A stretch of 14,809 bases of DNA from Pseudomonadota bacterium (lineage in GTDB: Bacteria > Pseudomonadota > Gammaproteobacteria > Burkholderiales > SG8-39): assembly GCA_003242425.1 (NCBI GenBank), contig QGUL01000005.1, forward strand, positions 1-14,809, in the 5' to 3' direction. The notes beneath the pieces were generated by a model. The model was not told the origin of the DNA, made no database searches, and saw only the letters and a program-made list of their open reading frames with translations. Within the stretch, counting starts at the first letter, position 1; each line of letters opens with the position of its first letter. The position numbers were made by a program, and so were the translations under genes. Positions 6,351 through 14,767 of this stretch are shown piece after piece.

Positions 6351-9300
6351 TCAGGGAATCAGCGCCACCAGATCGTTGAAGAGATCCTTCATCACCGGGT
6401 GCTTGCCGTTCCTCGTCAGCACGATGACGACGAATTCGCGCAAGGTGGCGGTTTCCTTGAAATGCACGGTGTCGTGGGTATGGCCGCCGTAGATGCCGCA
6501 CTTGGTCGCGAGGGTCCCGTCGTTCCTGAGCGCGCTCACGTCGATCGCGGAGGTGGTGCAGCCGCCCGGACCCAGGTGCTTGAGCATGGCCTTGGAGCTC
6601 GCCGTATCGATCAGCCGTCCTTGCGCGGCCAGGGTGTAGAACTGCGCGCACGACACCGCGTTGATGTTGTGCGTGTTCATGTTGGGATGCGGATCGTCGT
6701 TGCGTGCCCATTGCGGCAGGGACAGGTCCTGGCCCAGGTACTTGATCGCGCCGTAGGCACGTCTCGTCCACAGTCCCCCCTGGTTGGCCGGGCTGAAGAG
6801 GCCGTAGGCGAGCATCAGCGAGCCGATGTAGGCATAGTTCAGCAGCGTGATGGGCGTGGAGCCGTTCTGGTTGCCCGCGCTCAGCGCGTTGAGGCGGGCG
6901 AGCAGCTCCGAGCGCAATTGCGCGGTCGGCGGCGAGCCGGGCTGCACGTCGAGGATGAGCGCGACGCGCGGGTGGTACCGATCGGCGATGCCCAGTTGCG
7001 ACCAGATGCGCTTCATCTCCGATTCGAGATCGGCGGCATTGGCGATCGTGGGTGTCGCCGCGAGCACTTGGTTGGCTTCGGCCAGCAATTGATAGACGCC
7101 GAACAGTCCGGTGATCTTGTTGACGCTCGCGCCGTAGAAGTTGTCGCGTTCGTTGAAGCCGGCGAAGCGCGGCGCCCATTTGTGCGCGCCGGACAAGTCG
7201 ACCAGCGCGACGGCGATGTCCTTGCCGGCATTCTTGTAGGCGGGTTTCTGCATCAGCGTATTCACTTGTTGCTGCAGCGCCGAGTCCGGCGTCACGCCGC
7301 TCTGATCGGCGTTGTAGAACGGCGTGGCGAGCAGGCTCGGTGTGGCGGGCACCGCGCCCGGCACCATCGCGGTGGTCGACGGATCGAGGCTCTCCAGCAC
7401 CTTGTGCTCGAAAGCCATGTGCGCCATGGGGCCGCCGGTCGTCGCGCCGCCGCCCGCGCCGCCAGCGCCCGTGCCGTCCGTCCCGTCCGCGAAAGCGATG
7501 CGATTCGCCATATCCATCCCGGCTTTGGCGAGCTCGCCCGCGGGCATGCCGAGCGGTCCCCACAGCGCGCGGTCGAATGCCGCGGCGCCTGCGCCGCCGC
7601 TGCCGCTCGCGCCGAAGACCGATTGGAACCCGGTGGGACCGCCTCCTGCGTCGCCGCCCGTGCCGCCGCCCGAACCGATGACCGGGCCGCCCGCGCCTTC
7701 GCCGGACGATCCGCCGATCTTCGCCGCGTCGCGTTTCTCGCCGTGCGCGACGCGCGCCGCTTCGGCGCTGAGCGTGCTGTTGCCGCCGCCGGTGGGCGGT
7801 ACGCCCATCGAGGCCTTGGCCAGATCCGCGGCGATCTGGCCCATGGCGACCGCCTTCTGCATCTGCGCGCGCATATTGGTGCCGGCGATTTCCGCTGCGG
7901 CGGTGGCGGCATCGAGCGTGCCTTGCGCCGTCTGCCCCGCGAGCGTCTGCGTGCCAGCCAGTCCGCTCATGTCGCGGAACATGTTGCCGCTGGCGACCGC
8001 CGTGAGCGCGGCACCGACGCCGGTAGGATCGGGCAGCGCGGTGGGATTGACGATGTTGAGCACCGGCTGACCGAGCTGGCCGGGCCGCAGATCCTCCTGC
8101 GTCGCGCGCGAGCCGGTGGCCACGGGCGCGATCTCCGTCGGCTGCAGGGGAATGGGCGAGTCCTGCCAATTCCAGAAGCGCGTGTATTCCAGTTTCTCCG
8201 CGCTGTTGGAGCGGCCGAGCACCGCCTCGGCGAAGACGCCGTTGGTGGGGATGGGAACCACGCGCGTATCGGGCGTTTCGCCGAGATCGAAGCCGCGCGC
8301 CTCGAGCAGGCGGTTCCAGCCCAGTTCGGCGCCGTCCGCGTGCACGCCCGAGGGGTCGTCGGCATCCACCGGCGCGCGCAGCACGATGAAGTTGCCGGCG
8401 ACGGTGAGCGGCTTCGGCTCCACCTGATCGATCACCGGCCGGCCGTTCCAGACGTAATCGCTCAACAGCAGCACCAGCGTCGCGCTGTCGAGCGAACGCA
8501 GGATGGCCTGCGTGTAATGCGCGTTGTGCGCATTGAGATGCGCGACGAGCTCGCGGCGGCGATCGGCCTGATCGCTACGGAAGGCGACGATGCGCGTGAG
8601 CGCGTTGCCCAGGCGGACGGGAATGGCGGGCAGGGCGAAACGGCGGCCCAGATGCGCGCACAGGAGCGTGACGGTACCGGCCTCCGGCGCGCCTTCGACC
8701 TTGGCGGCATGCAGACTGTCGAGCTCGCCGATGCGCGTGCCCGGCGGCAGATCGACCCGGCCGTTCACCACAGTGAGATCGGTGTCGGCCGCGTCGGCGT
8801 CGACGCGGTCCAGCCGCAACTTGTCGACGACGGTCTGCTCGAAAGTCAGGGCGACGAGCTCGGTGTCGTCGGGCACGAAGAGCGAATCGGAGTCCGGCCG
8901 CACCACGGGGCGCGACAGATAGCGCGAGACGGCGGCGAGCTGGGCGCGGTCCCAGGCGAGCAGCGTGGGTTTGATCGCCGCCGCCGTGGGCTCCGCCGGC
9001 GACGTGCCGGCCGCGGCGGTTGCGGTCGTCGCACGCATGAGCGTGGCGCTGCCGATCGTGGCGGCGAGGCCGCTCCTCACCAAGTCGGGGCGGGACCCCG
9101 GTACCACGACGCGCGCGCTGGTCGCGCTGATCTCCACCGCGGACGCTTCGTCGATCAGCAGCTCGCGCGCTCTGGCGTTTAAGGCGCTGCGCACCAGCGC
9201 GCCGCGGAAGCGGTCGATGAGCTCGCCGCCTTTCGGTCCGTTGAAGTCGATGCGTTCCATCGGAACGAACAGACAGCGCTCGGCGCGATGCAGCCGCGTC

Positions 9301-10547
9301 GCCACGCGATAGACCTGCACGATCTCGTAGTACTGGATCGTCAGCGCGTGCATGTGGTTGTAGTTGGCGACGATGCGCGTGCTGACCTGCTCGTGCTCGC
9401 TTTGCGAGACTTCGCGCACCGCCGTCGCGCGGCGGTTGCGCACCGAGGTGCTGTGCTGCTCGGTGCGGTCGTTGATGTTCTGCGACATCGAAGCCGCGAC
9501 CGAACGGTTGCCGAGCGACCACGACGAGGAACTCGCGGTGGTCGTGGTGCTCGCGCCCTGCATGCTGCCCGACACGTCGCCGCTTGCCCAAAGACTGGTG
9601 AGCAAGCCGGTGCCGACCGTGGCCTGGGCGCTCCAACTGCTGGAATCCGCGGTGGAGGTGGACATCGAGCCGCCCTGCTGCATTTCCCTGGCGACGGCGT
9701 TCTGCACTTCGCTCAGCGCACGCGCATGCGCCGTGGCGGTGTCGAGCTGCTCCGTTTCGGTGATGGCCTCGGTCGCGGTCGCGCGCGTGCGGCGCGTCCA
9801 GTCCACGATGGCGATGCGCGTCGCTTCGCCGGGCGCGAGCGCGAGCGAATGCAGCAGATGGCCGAACGTGATGCCCTGCACGTACCAGGATTGTGAGTAG
9901 GTGAGCAGCACGCCGACGGCCGGCCTGGTGAAGCCGCTGCGCGTGGCGAGCGTCGCATCGAGCGAGACGGCGCCTTCCAGCTCGCGCATGCCCTCGGCCG
10001 GCTGTTCGTTCATCTGCAGCATGACGAGCGTGGTGTAGTACACGCGCTCGGTGGGAAACTCGCCGAAGGTCGGCCGCAGCTTTTCTTCCTGCAGCGCGTC
10101 GCGGTCCGTGACGCCGCCGAAAGCGCCGCTCACCAACTGGCGCGCGAAGGTGTAGGGCGGCCACAGCGCGAGCTCGCGCAACGTCGCGACGTGCAGGGCG
10201 TCGCGCAAGGCGGCGGCTTCCGTGTCGCTCAACGCGCGCAAAGCCTCGAGCGGCAGCTCGCCGGCCGATTCCAGCTCGCCCACGCTAACGTCGTCGTCGA
10301 GCAGATCGCCGGGCGCGAGACCGTGCAGCGCCGCCTCGCCGAGCTCTTCGCGGCTGAAGGCGGCGGTGCGCGCGTCGGCGAACAGCCGCGAGCAGCCGAG
10401 ATCGAAAATCGTCCGGATGCCGAGCGGCGCCAGCGCCGCGGCGGCTTCGGGACCGACGCCCAGGAACTCGGTGACGGGTTGTTGCAGCAGTTCCGCCGTA
10501 TCCAGATGGGTGCTGCCGGAACGGATGTACTGGCGCGCGTCGATCAT
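6351..10547 (-). CDS. Large multidomain protein of unknown function with a C-terminal beta-lactamase-like serine hydrolase domain
   Basis: A 1398-residue protein I cannot name. Residues about 28-53 and 103-129 resemble helix-hairpin-helix units (FLGVGPEAAAALAPLGIRT; LSDTEAAALRDALHVATLREL). Residues 215-255 include GHLLHSLALAPGEATRIAIVDWTRR. A Ser/Thr-rich stretch follows (about 290-350), then NYNHMHALTIQYYEIVQVYR (395-414). Another conserved-looking block, FAEAVLGRSNS with RFWNWQDSPIP, lies near 771-803. Residues 860-1040 are Ala-rich and then Gly-rich linkers. The end (about 1075-1398) resembles class A beta-lactamases and DD-peptidases: DIAVALVDLSG, SVNK at 1141-1144 (candidate Ser/Lys pair), FYTLAAQGRL, and KCG at 1349-1351 where KTG is usual, followed by GHTHDTVHF. 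SPAN at 1252-1255 is a weak SxN candidate. No signal peptide or membrane helix is evident. A GGGGAGA site precedes the ATG by about 8 nt. It lies 140 nt after the debranching-enzyme gene and may share its transcript. Confidence 0.85.
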   Translation of the reverse strand: MIDARQYIRSGSTHLDTAELLQQPVTEFLGVGPEAAAALAPLGIRTIFDLGCSRLFADARTAAFSREELGEAALHGLAPGDLLDDDVSVGELESAGELPLEALRALSDTEAAALRDALHVATLRELALWPPYTFARQLVSGAFGGVTDRDALQEEKLRPTFGEFPTERVYYTTLVMLQMNEQPAEGMRELEGAVSLDATLATRSGFTRPAVGVLLTYSQSWYVQGITFGHLLHSLALAPGEATRIAIVDWTRRTRATATEAITETEQLDTATAHARALSEVQNAVAREMQQGGSMSTSTADSSSWSAQATVGTGLLTSLWASGDVSGSMQGASTTTTASSSSWSLGNRSVAASMSQNINDRTEQHSTSVRNRRATAVREVSQSEHEQVSTRIVANYNHMHALTIQYYEIVQVYRVATRLHRAERCLFVPMERIDFNGPKGGELIDRFRGALVRSALNARARELLIDEASAVEISATSARVVVPGSRPDLVRSGLAATIGSATLMRATTATAAAGTSPAEPTAAAIKPTLLAWDRAQLAAVSRYLSRPVVRPDSDSLFVPDDTELVALTFEQTVVDKLRLDRVDADAADTDLTVVNGRVDLPPGTRIGELDSLHAAKVEGAPEAGTVTLLCAHLGRRFALPAIPVRLGNALTRIVAFRSDQADRRRELVAHLNAHNAHYTQAILRSLDSATLVLLLSDYVWNGRPVIDQVEPKPLTVAGNFIVLRAPVDADDPSGVHADGAELGWNRLLEARGFDLGETPDTRVVPIPTNGVFAEAVLGRSNSAEKLEYTRFWNWQDSPIPLQPTEIAPVATGSRATQEDLRPGQLGQPVLNIVNPTALPDPTGVGAALTAVASGNMFRDMSGLAGTQTLAGQTAQGTLDAATAAAEIAGTNMRAQMQKAVAMGQIAADLAKASMGVPPTGGGNSTLSAEAARVAHGEKRDAAKIGGSSGEGAGGPVIGSGGGTGGDAGGGPTGFQSVFGASGSGGAGAAAFDRALWGPLGMPAGELAKAGMDMANRIAFADGTDGTGAGGAGGGATTGGPMAHMAFEHKVLESLDPSTTAMVPGAVPATPSLLATPFYNADQSGVTPDSALQQQVNTLMQKPAYKNAGKDIAVALVDLSGAHKWAPRFAGFNERDNFYGASVNKITGLFGVYQLLAEANQVLAATPTIANAADLESEMKRIWSQLGIADRYHPRVALILDVQPGSPPTAQLRSELLARLNALSAGNQNGSTPITLLNYAYIGSLMLAYGLFSPANQGGLWTRRAYGAIKYLGQDLSLPQWARNDDPHPNMNTHNINAVSCAQFYTLAAQGRLIDTASSKAMLKHLGPGGCTTSAIDVSALRNDGTLATKCGIYGGHTHDTVHFKETATLREFVVIVLTRNGKHPVMKDLFNDLVALIP

Positions 10548-10687
10548 GCTCGTTTCTCCCCGGCATGGCGTGCGACAGTAATCCGGCGCGTCGCCCGCTG
10601 CATGCGGCTACGTTAGCGCGGTATCGGAGGACCAGACATTGGCACAAAGGGCGATACGCACCCTGCGCACGCAGTCGGGAAACCGCT
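10548..10687 (-). other. Gap between the debranching-enzyme gene and the large gene
   Basis: This 140-nt gap holds the ribosome binding site of the large gene (GGGGAGA, near 10555-10561 on the complement). I see no strong hairpin with a T tract and no promoter with two good boxes, so whether the large gene is read through from treZ or has its own promoter cannot be decided here. Confidence 0.4.
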
Positions 10688-12712
10688 TCAACGGTCGGGC
10701 ATCGTCTTCAGCCAGGCGCGCAGCACTTCCGCCACGCTCCAGGCCTGCGCGATGCAGCCGCGCGGGACGTAGGGATGGGTCGCGTCGAAGATCTCGCTGA
10801 TGCTGCCGATGCCCGCATCGGCGAGATGTGCCGGGAAGGCGCTCAGCAGTTCGCGTGCGCGGTTGTCGCGCCCGTGCACGCGCATCCACGCGTCGATGTA
10901 ATGGCCGATCAGCCAGGGCCACACGGTGCCCTGATGGTAGGCGGCGTCGCGCGAACGCAGATCGCCCTCGTAGGTGCGCTTGTAGTCCGGATGCGCGGGA
11001 TCGAGGGTGCGCAGCCCGTAGGGTGTGAGCAACTGGCGGTGCACGGTTTCGATCACCGCTTCCCAGTGGTCCTCGTCGAGGATGGGGTGCGTCAGCGAGA
11101 GGCTGAAGAGCTGATTGGGCCGGCAGCTCGCGTCCGCGCGTCCGTTCTCGCCGTCGATCACGTCGTAGAGATGGTTTCTTTTCGCGTTCCAGAAGCGGGC
11201 GTTGAATGAACGGCGCGCCTGCTCCGCGCGCTGTACGAAGGGTTCCGGGTTTTCGTTCAGTTCCTCGGCCCAACGCGCCATCAGGCGCAGCGCGTTGTAC
11301 CAGAGCGCCTGGATCTCCACCGGTTTGCCGCGCCGCGGCGTCACCACCCAGTCGCCCACCTTGGCATCCATCCAGGTGAGCTGGTAACCGGGTGCGCCGG
11401 CGCGCATCAGCCCGTCGCGCGGATCGGTGCCGATGCCGAAGCGCGTACCGCGCACATGGTGTTCGACGATGGACTTCAGCGTGGGCCACAGGTCGCGCAG
11501 GATGTCGTCGTCGCCGACCACCGAACGGTAGCGGTCGATGGCATGGAAGAACCAGAACGTGGCGTCGGCAGTGTGATAACGCGCCTCGGGCGCGCCTTCG
11601 GGAAAGAGGTTCGGTAACAGACCGTCGCGCACGTACTGGGCGAAGGTACGCAGAATCGCGCCGGCCTCGCGGTAACGGCCGGTGCAGAGCGTCAGTCCTT
11701 CCAGGCTGATCATGGTGTCGCGGCCCCAGTCGCCGAACCAGTGATAGCCCGCGATCACCGTGCGCACTTCGCTGCCCGCCGCGCCGGCGAGCACGGTTTC
11801 CTCCAGCCGGCTGCCCGGTACGACCAGGAACTGATCGGCCGCGAGCACGAGCTGCGCCGCGAAACCCGAGCGCGCCTCGGCGGGCGCGATGGCGAGCAGC
11901 CGTTCGAGGCGGTTGCGTTCGGCGTCGATGACCTGCTGCGCATGCACGCTCATCGCCTCGAAGCTGTGCATGGTGGCGGCGAAGCTCACCGGCATGTCGG
12001 CGCGCAGATCGACGGCGAAATAGCCGGGGCTGTACTGCGTTTCGCTGTGGTCGTAACCGCATTCGCGTTCCTGGCGGACCAGCACTTCCTCGTCTTCGAG
12101 GCAATGCGCCACGAAGACGCCGTCCTCGGGCTGGATACCGAAGCGGAGCACGAGCGGACTGTCCTGCATCTGCGCTTCGTGGCGGCGCCCGGAGATGGAA
12201 AGGGTGAAGGGAAAGCGCTCGCCCCGGTGCAGCGCCGCGTCCTGCCGGCGGAAGGCGAGGAAAGGACGCAGATGCAGGCGCACCGGCTCGCCTTCGAGCA
12301 GGCGGTATTGCGCGTAGACCGTGTTGCGGCCGTGCGGCATGACGAGGGTGCGTTCGATGACGCGGCCGGCGATCTCGAAGCGCCAGGTCGGCATGAGCGA
12401 TTCGAAGCGGAAGCTGCGCAGGTATTCGTGGGTCTGCGTGCCGAGCCGGCCATCGGTGTATTCGGCACCGCCGAGCAGCGCGTGCACGTCGCCGGCGAGC
12501 ACTTCCTCGTCCAGCCGCGAAATCATCACGTAGCGGCCTTTGGGCTCGGCGAGGTTGGGCACGAACAGCCCGTGGTAGCGGCGCGTCGCGGGACCGAGCA
12601 GCGTGCCCGAGGCGAAGCCGCCCAGTCCGTTGGTCACCAGCCATTCGCGTTGCCGCAGGAGCGCGGGATCGCCGCCCGCCTGCCATTCGATGTCGATGGG
12701 CGTGAACTGCAT
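10688..12712 (-). CDS. Amylo-alpha-1,6-glucosidase / glycogen-debranching enzyme (GH133 type)
   Basis: A 674-residue cytoplasmic enzyme expected to hydrolyse alpha-1,6 branch points of glycogen or branched maltodextrins. The N-terminal domain carries REWLVTNGLGGFASGT (from residue 22) and RRYHGLFVP, typical of the bacterial/archaeal debranching-enzyme N domain. The C-terminal (alpha/alpha)6-barrel region has WFGDWGRDTMI (325-335, with conserved acidic residues), YHTADATFWF, CRPNQLFSLSL, and HQGTVWPW (593-600). It starts 3 nt after the treZ stop. No clear ribosome binding site precedes its ATG, which suggests translation by coupling or re-initiation from treZ. Debranching would supply linear maltodextrins to the trehalose route that ends in TreZ. 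It is distinct from GlgX/isoamylase-type GH13 debranching enzymes. The family call is firm; exact substrate preference is inferred. Confidence 0.93.
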   Translation of the reverse strand: MQFTPIDIEWQAGGDPALLRQREWLVTNGLGGFASGTLLGPATRRYHGLFVPNLAEPKGRYVMISRLDEEVLAGDVHALLGGAEYTDGRLGTQTHEYLRSFRFESLMPTWRFEIAGRVIERTLVMPHGRNTVYAQYRLLEGEPVRLHLRPFLAFRRQDAALHRGERFPFTLSISGRRHEAQMQDSPLVLRFGIQPEDGVFVAHCLEDEEVLVRQERECGYDHSETQYSPGYFAVDLRADMPVSFAATMHSFEAMSVHAQQVIDAERNRLERLLAIAPAEARSGFAAQLVLAADQFLVVPGSRLEETVLAGAAGSEVRTVIAGYHWFGDWGRDTMISLEGLTLCTGRYREAGAILRTFAQYVRDGLLPNLFPEGAPEARYHTADATFWFFHAIDRYRSVVGDDDILRDLWPTLKSIVEHHVRGTRFGIGTDPRDGLMRAGAPGYQLTWMDAKVGDWVVTPRRGKPVEIQALWYNALRLMARWAEELNENPEPFVQRAEQARRSFNARFWNAKRNHLYDVIDGENGRADASCRPNQLFSLSLTHPILDEDHWEAVIETVHRQLLTPYGLRTLDPAHPDYKRTYEGDLRSRDAAYHQGTVWPWLIGHYIDAWMRVHGRDNRARELLSAFPAHLADAGIGSISEIFDATHPYVPRGCIAQAWSVAEVLRAWLKTMPDR

Positions 12713-12715
12713 GGG

Positions 12716-14575
12716 TCAATGTGCGGATACGGATTGCAACAGGACGGCGGATTCGCCCGGCACGATCCAGCCGGTATCGGTGTGCGGATCGACGATGCCG
12801 AAACCGCCGTAGCGCGGGTCCTCGCTCGACCAGAGCAGCTTCCAGCGCCGCCCTTCGGGCGGTGCGAGCAGCGGTTCGGGCGCGGGACGCAGTTCGGCCT
12901 CGTCGCCGAAGTTCACCACCAGCAGACGGTCGCCTGCCTCCGGATCGAACCAGCGCAGGAGGAAGGCGTCGGCACCGAGCACCGCGCCGTCGAGCGCGTA
13001 ACGGTCCTGGCGCGAGATCACCGGGTCCTGGCGGCGGATGCGCAGCAGATCCTTGTGCAGCTCGTACAGCGGCGGATGTTCTTCGCGTTCGGCGAAATCC
13101 AGCTTGCAGCGGGTGAAGGTGTCGACATTCGCCGGATCGGGGACGCGCGCCTGCGCCGGCCCGGTGGCGTAGGGTTTGAACTGCGCCACGAACTCGCGCC
13201 GGCCCGAGTGCACCTGACGCGCGAGCTCGGGTTTGTGGTCGGCGAAGAACGTGAAGGGCTGCGAGGCGCCGTATTCCTGGCCCATGAACAGCAACGGCGT
13301 CTGCGGGCCGAGCAGCAGCAGCGCCGTCACGGCGCGGTAACGTCCGGGACTGGTGAGCGCATTGAGACGCTCGCCGTAGAGCGTGTTCGCGATCTGGTCG
13401 TGGTTCTGGGTGAAGTGCACGAAGCACCATGCCGGCAGACCGGTGGTTGGCGTGCCGCGCGGCTGCTTCTGCCAGTGGTAGTACTGGCCCTGGAAAAGGA
13501 AGCCGTATTTCGCCGCCGAGACGAACTCCTGCGGGCGGCCGCGATGATCGTGGAAATAGCCTTCGCGACGGCCGGTGACGGCGACGCGCGCGGAATGGTG
13601 GAAGTCGTCGTTCCACATCGCGTCGAGGCCGTACCCGCCGTCTTCGACCGGCTTCAACTGCCACGCGCATTGCGGTTCGTTCTCGGCGACGAGCACGATC
13701 TCGCGCGGCCGTGCCGCCTCGCGCGCGCGTCGGGAGAGCTCCGCCAGCACGTGGGTTGCGCTCGCGTCGTGCATGCTCTGCGTCGCGTCGAGCCGCAGGC
13801 CGTCGAGATGGAATTCGCGGACCCAGTAGCAGGCGTTGCGGATGAAGAACTCGCGCACGGGCCGCGCGTCCGGGCCGTCGAAGTTGAGCGGCTCGCCCCA
13901 TTCGTTGGCGTAGCGGTCGCTGAAATACTCCTTGCTGTAGCAGACAAGATAATTGCCGTCCGGCCCGACGTGGTTGTATACGACATCGAGGATCACGGCG
14001 AGCCCGGCGCGATGGGCGGCATCGACGAAACGCTTGAAGGCTTCGGCGTCGCCGTAGCCGTGGTAGGGCGCGTAGAGTCCGACGCCGTCGTAACCCCAGT
14101 TGAAACGCCCCGGGAACTCCGCGACCGGCATCACTTCCAGCATCGTCACGCCCAGCTCGCGCAGCGCGCCGAACTCGCGCATGGCAGCGTCGAAAGTGCC
14201 TTCCCGAGTGAAGCTGCCGATGTGCAGCTCGTAGATCACCTGGCCCTTCATACTCGCGCCCGGCCAGTCCGCGTCGTGCCATTGAAACGCCTTGGGGTCG
14301 ACCACCATCGACGGACCGTGCACGCCTTCGGGCTGATAGCGGGAACAGGGATCGGGATAGGCGCGCTCGCCGTCGATCACGTAGCGGTATAGCGAGCCGG
14401 GACGTGCGCCGGCGACCGTGGCGCTGAAGTACGCGTCGTCGTCGCGCCGCATGGGATGGCGTACGCCGTCGACTTCCACTTCCATCGACCGCGCCGCCGT
14501 GGACCACACCTTGAACCGCACTCCTTCAGCGGTGGGGTGCGCGCCGCAGTCCTCGTCTTCCGATACACAAGCCAT
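12716..14575 (-). CDS. treZ: Malto-oligosyltrehalose trehalohydrolase TreZ
   Basis: A 619-residue GH13 enzyme that releases trehalose from maltooligosyl-trehalose, the product of TreY, in the cytoplasm. An N-terminal beta-sandwich (about residues 15-90; VRFKVWSTAARSMEVEV) precedes the (beta/alpha)8 barrel. Barrel motifs include DVVYNHVGPDGNY, GLRLDATQSM with the nucleophile Asp263, LVAENEP with the acid/base Glu298, and FTQNHDQIAN with the stabilising Asp393. EFPGRFNWGYDGVGLYAP is typical of TreZ and separates it from glycogen branching enzyme and GlgX. Length is close to the family norm. The ATG at 14575 has AAAGGAG 5 nt upstream. It is the first gene of a minus-strand unit with the debranching enzyme. 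No treY is in the window. Trehalose made this way usually serves in osmotic or desiccation stress; no clear stress promoter could be recognised upstream. Confidence 0.95.
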   Translation of the reverse strand: MACVSEDEDCGAHPTAEGVRFKVWSTAARSMEVEVDGVRHPMRRDDDAYFSATVAGARPGSLYRYVIDGERAYPDPCSRYQPEGVHGPSMVVDPKAFQWHDADWPGASMKGQVIYELHIGSFTREGTFDAAMREFGALRELGVTMLEVMPVAEFPGRFNWGYDGVGLYAPYHGYGDAEAFKRFVDAAHRAGLAVILDVVYNHVGPDGNYLVCYSKEYFSDRYANEWGEPLNFDGPDARPVREFFIRNACYWVREFHLDGLRLDATQSMHDASATHVLAELSRRAREAARPREIVLVAENEPQCAWQLKPVEDGGYGLDAMWNDDFHHSARVAVTGRREGYFHDHRGRPQEFVSAAKYGFLFQGQYYHWQKQPRGTPTTGLPAWCFVHFTQNHDQIANTLYGERLNALTSPGRYRAVTALLLLGPQTPLLFMGQEYGASQPFTFFADHKPELARQVHSGRREFVAQFKPYATGPAQARVPDPANVDTFTRCKLDFAEREEHPPLYELHKDLLRIRRQDPVISRQDRYALDGAVLGADAFLLRWFDPEAGDRLLVVNFGDEAELRPAPEPLLAPPEGRRWKLLWSSEDPRYGGFGIVDPHTDTGWIVPGESAVLLQSVSAH

Positions 14576-14580
14576 TGCCG

Positions 14581-14589
14581 CTCCTTTTC
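14581..14589 (-). promoter_or_regulatory. Ribosome binding site of treZ
   Basis: The complement reads GAAAAGGAG, placing a strong GGAG core 5 nt before the ATG at 14575 and supporting that start. About 100 nt further upstream, up to the terminator hairpin, must hold any treZ promoter; no box pair stands out. Confidence 0.8.
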
Positions 14590-14685
14590 AGCGGGGGACG
14601 GCAAGATTCGGTCCCGCGCGAACACGCAGGAATGTGTCCGAAGGGGTTATCGATTACGGAAAGGAGAGGTGACCGGTGTAAAAGA

Positions 14686-14718
14686 CGAAGCCGCCGCGCC
14701 GGTGGCACGGCGGCTTCG
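14686..14718 (-). terminator. Rho-independent terminator of the gene at the right edge
   Basis: A perfect 11-bp stem, CGAAGCCGCCG (14686-14696) with CGGCGGCTTCG (14708-14718), has an 11-nt loop. On the minus strand it is followed by TCTTTTAC, a T-rich tail; the plus-strand side has no T run. It therefore probably ends the minus-strand gene that stops at 14768 and isolates treZ transcription from it. Confidence 0.75.
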
Positions 14719-14767
14719 AGCGGGGTCGATCGGGATTGTCTTCGGGCAGTCGTGACGCTGTGCAGGC

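Noticed and set aside
6273..9182. A 969-codon open frame on the plus strand, opposite the large gene
   Set aside because: Its translation is Arg/Ala/Gly/His-rich with no domain pattern, and it lies antisense to a coherent protein; this is the expected shadow in high-GC DNA.
11741..14392. An 883-codon open frame on the plus strand
   Set aside because: Antisense to treZ and the debranching-enzyme gene, both with full catalytic motifs; composition is that of a shadow frame.
10608..14507. A 1299-codon minus-strand frame overlapping treZ and the debranching enzyme
   Set aside because: It is another frame of the same strand, very rich in Arg and Ala, with no motifs, while the overlapped genes are unmistakable.
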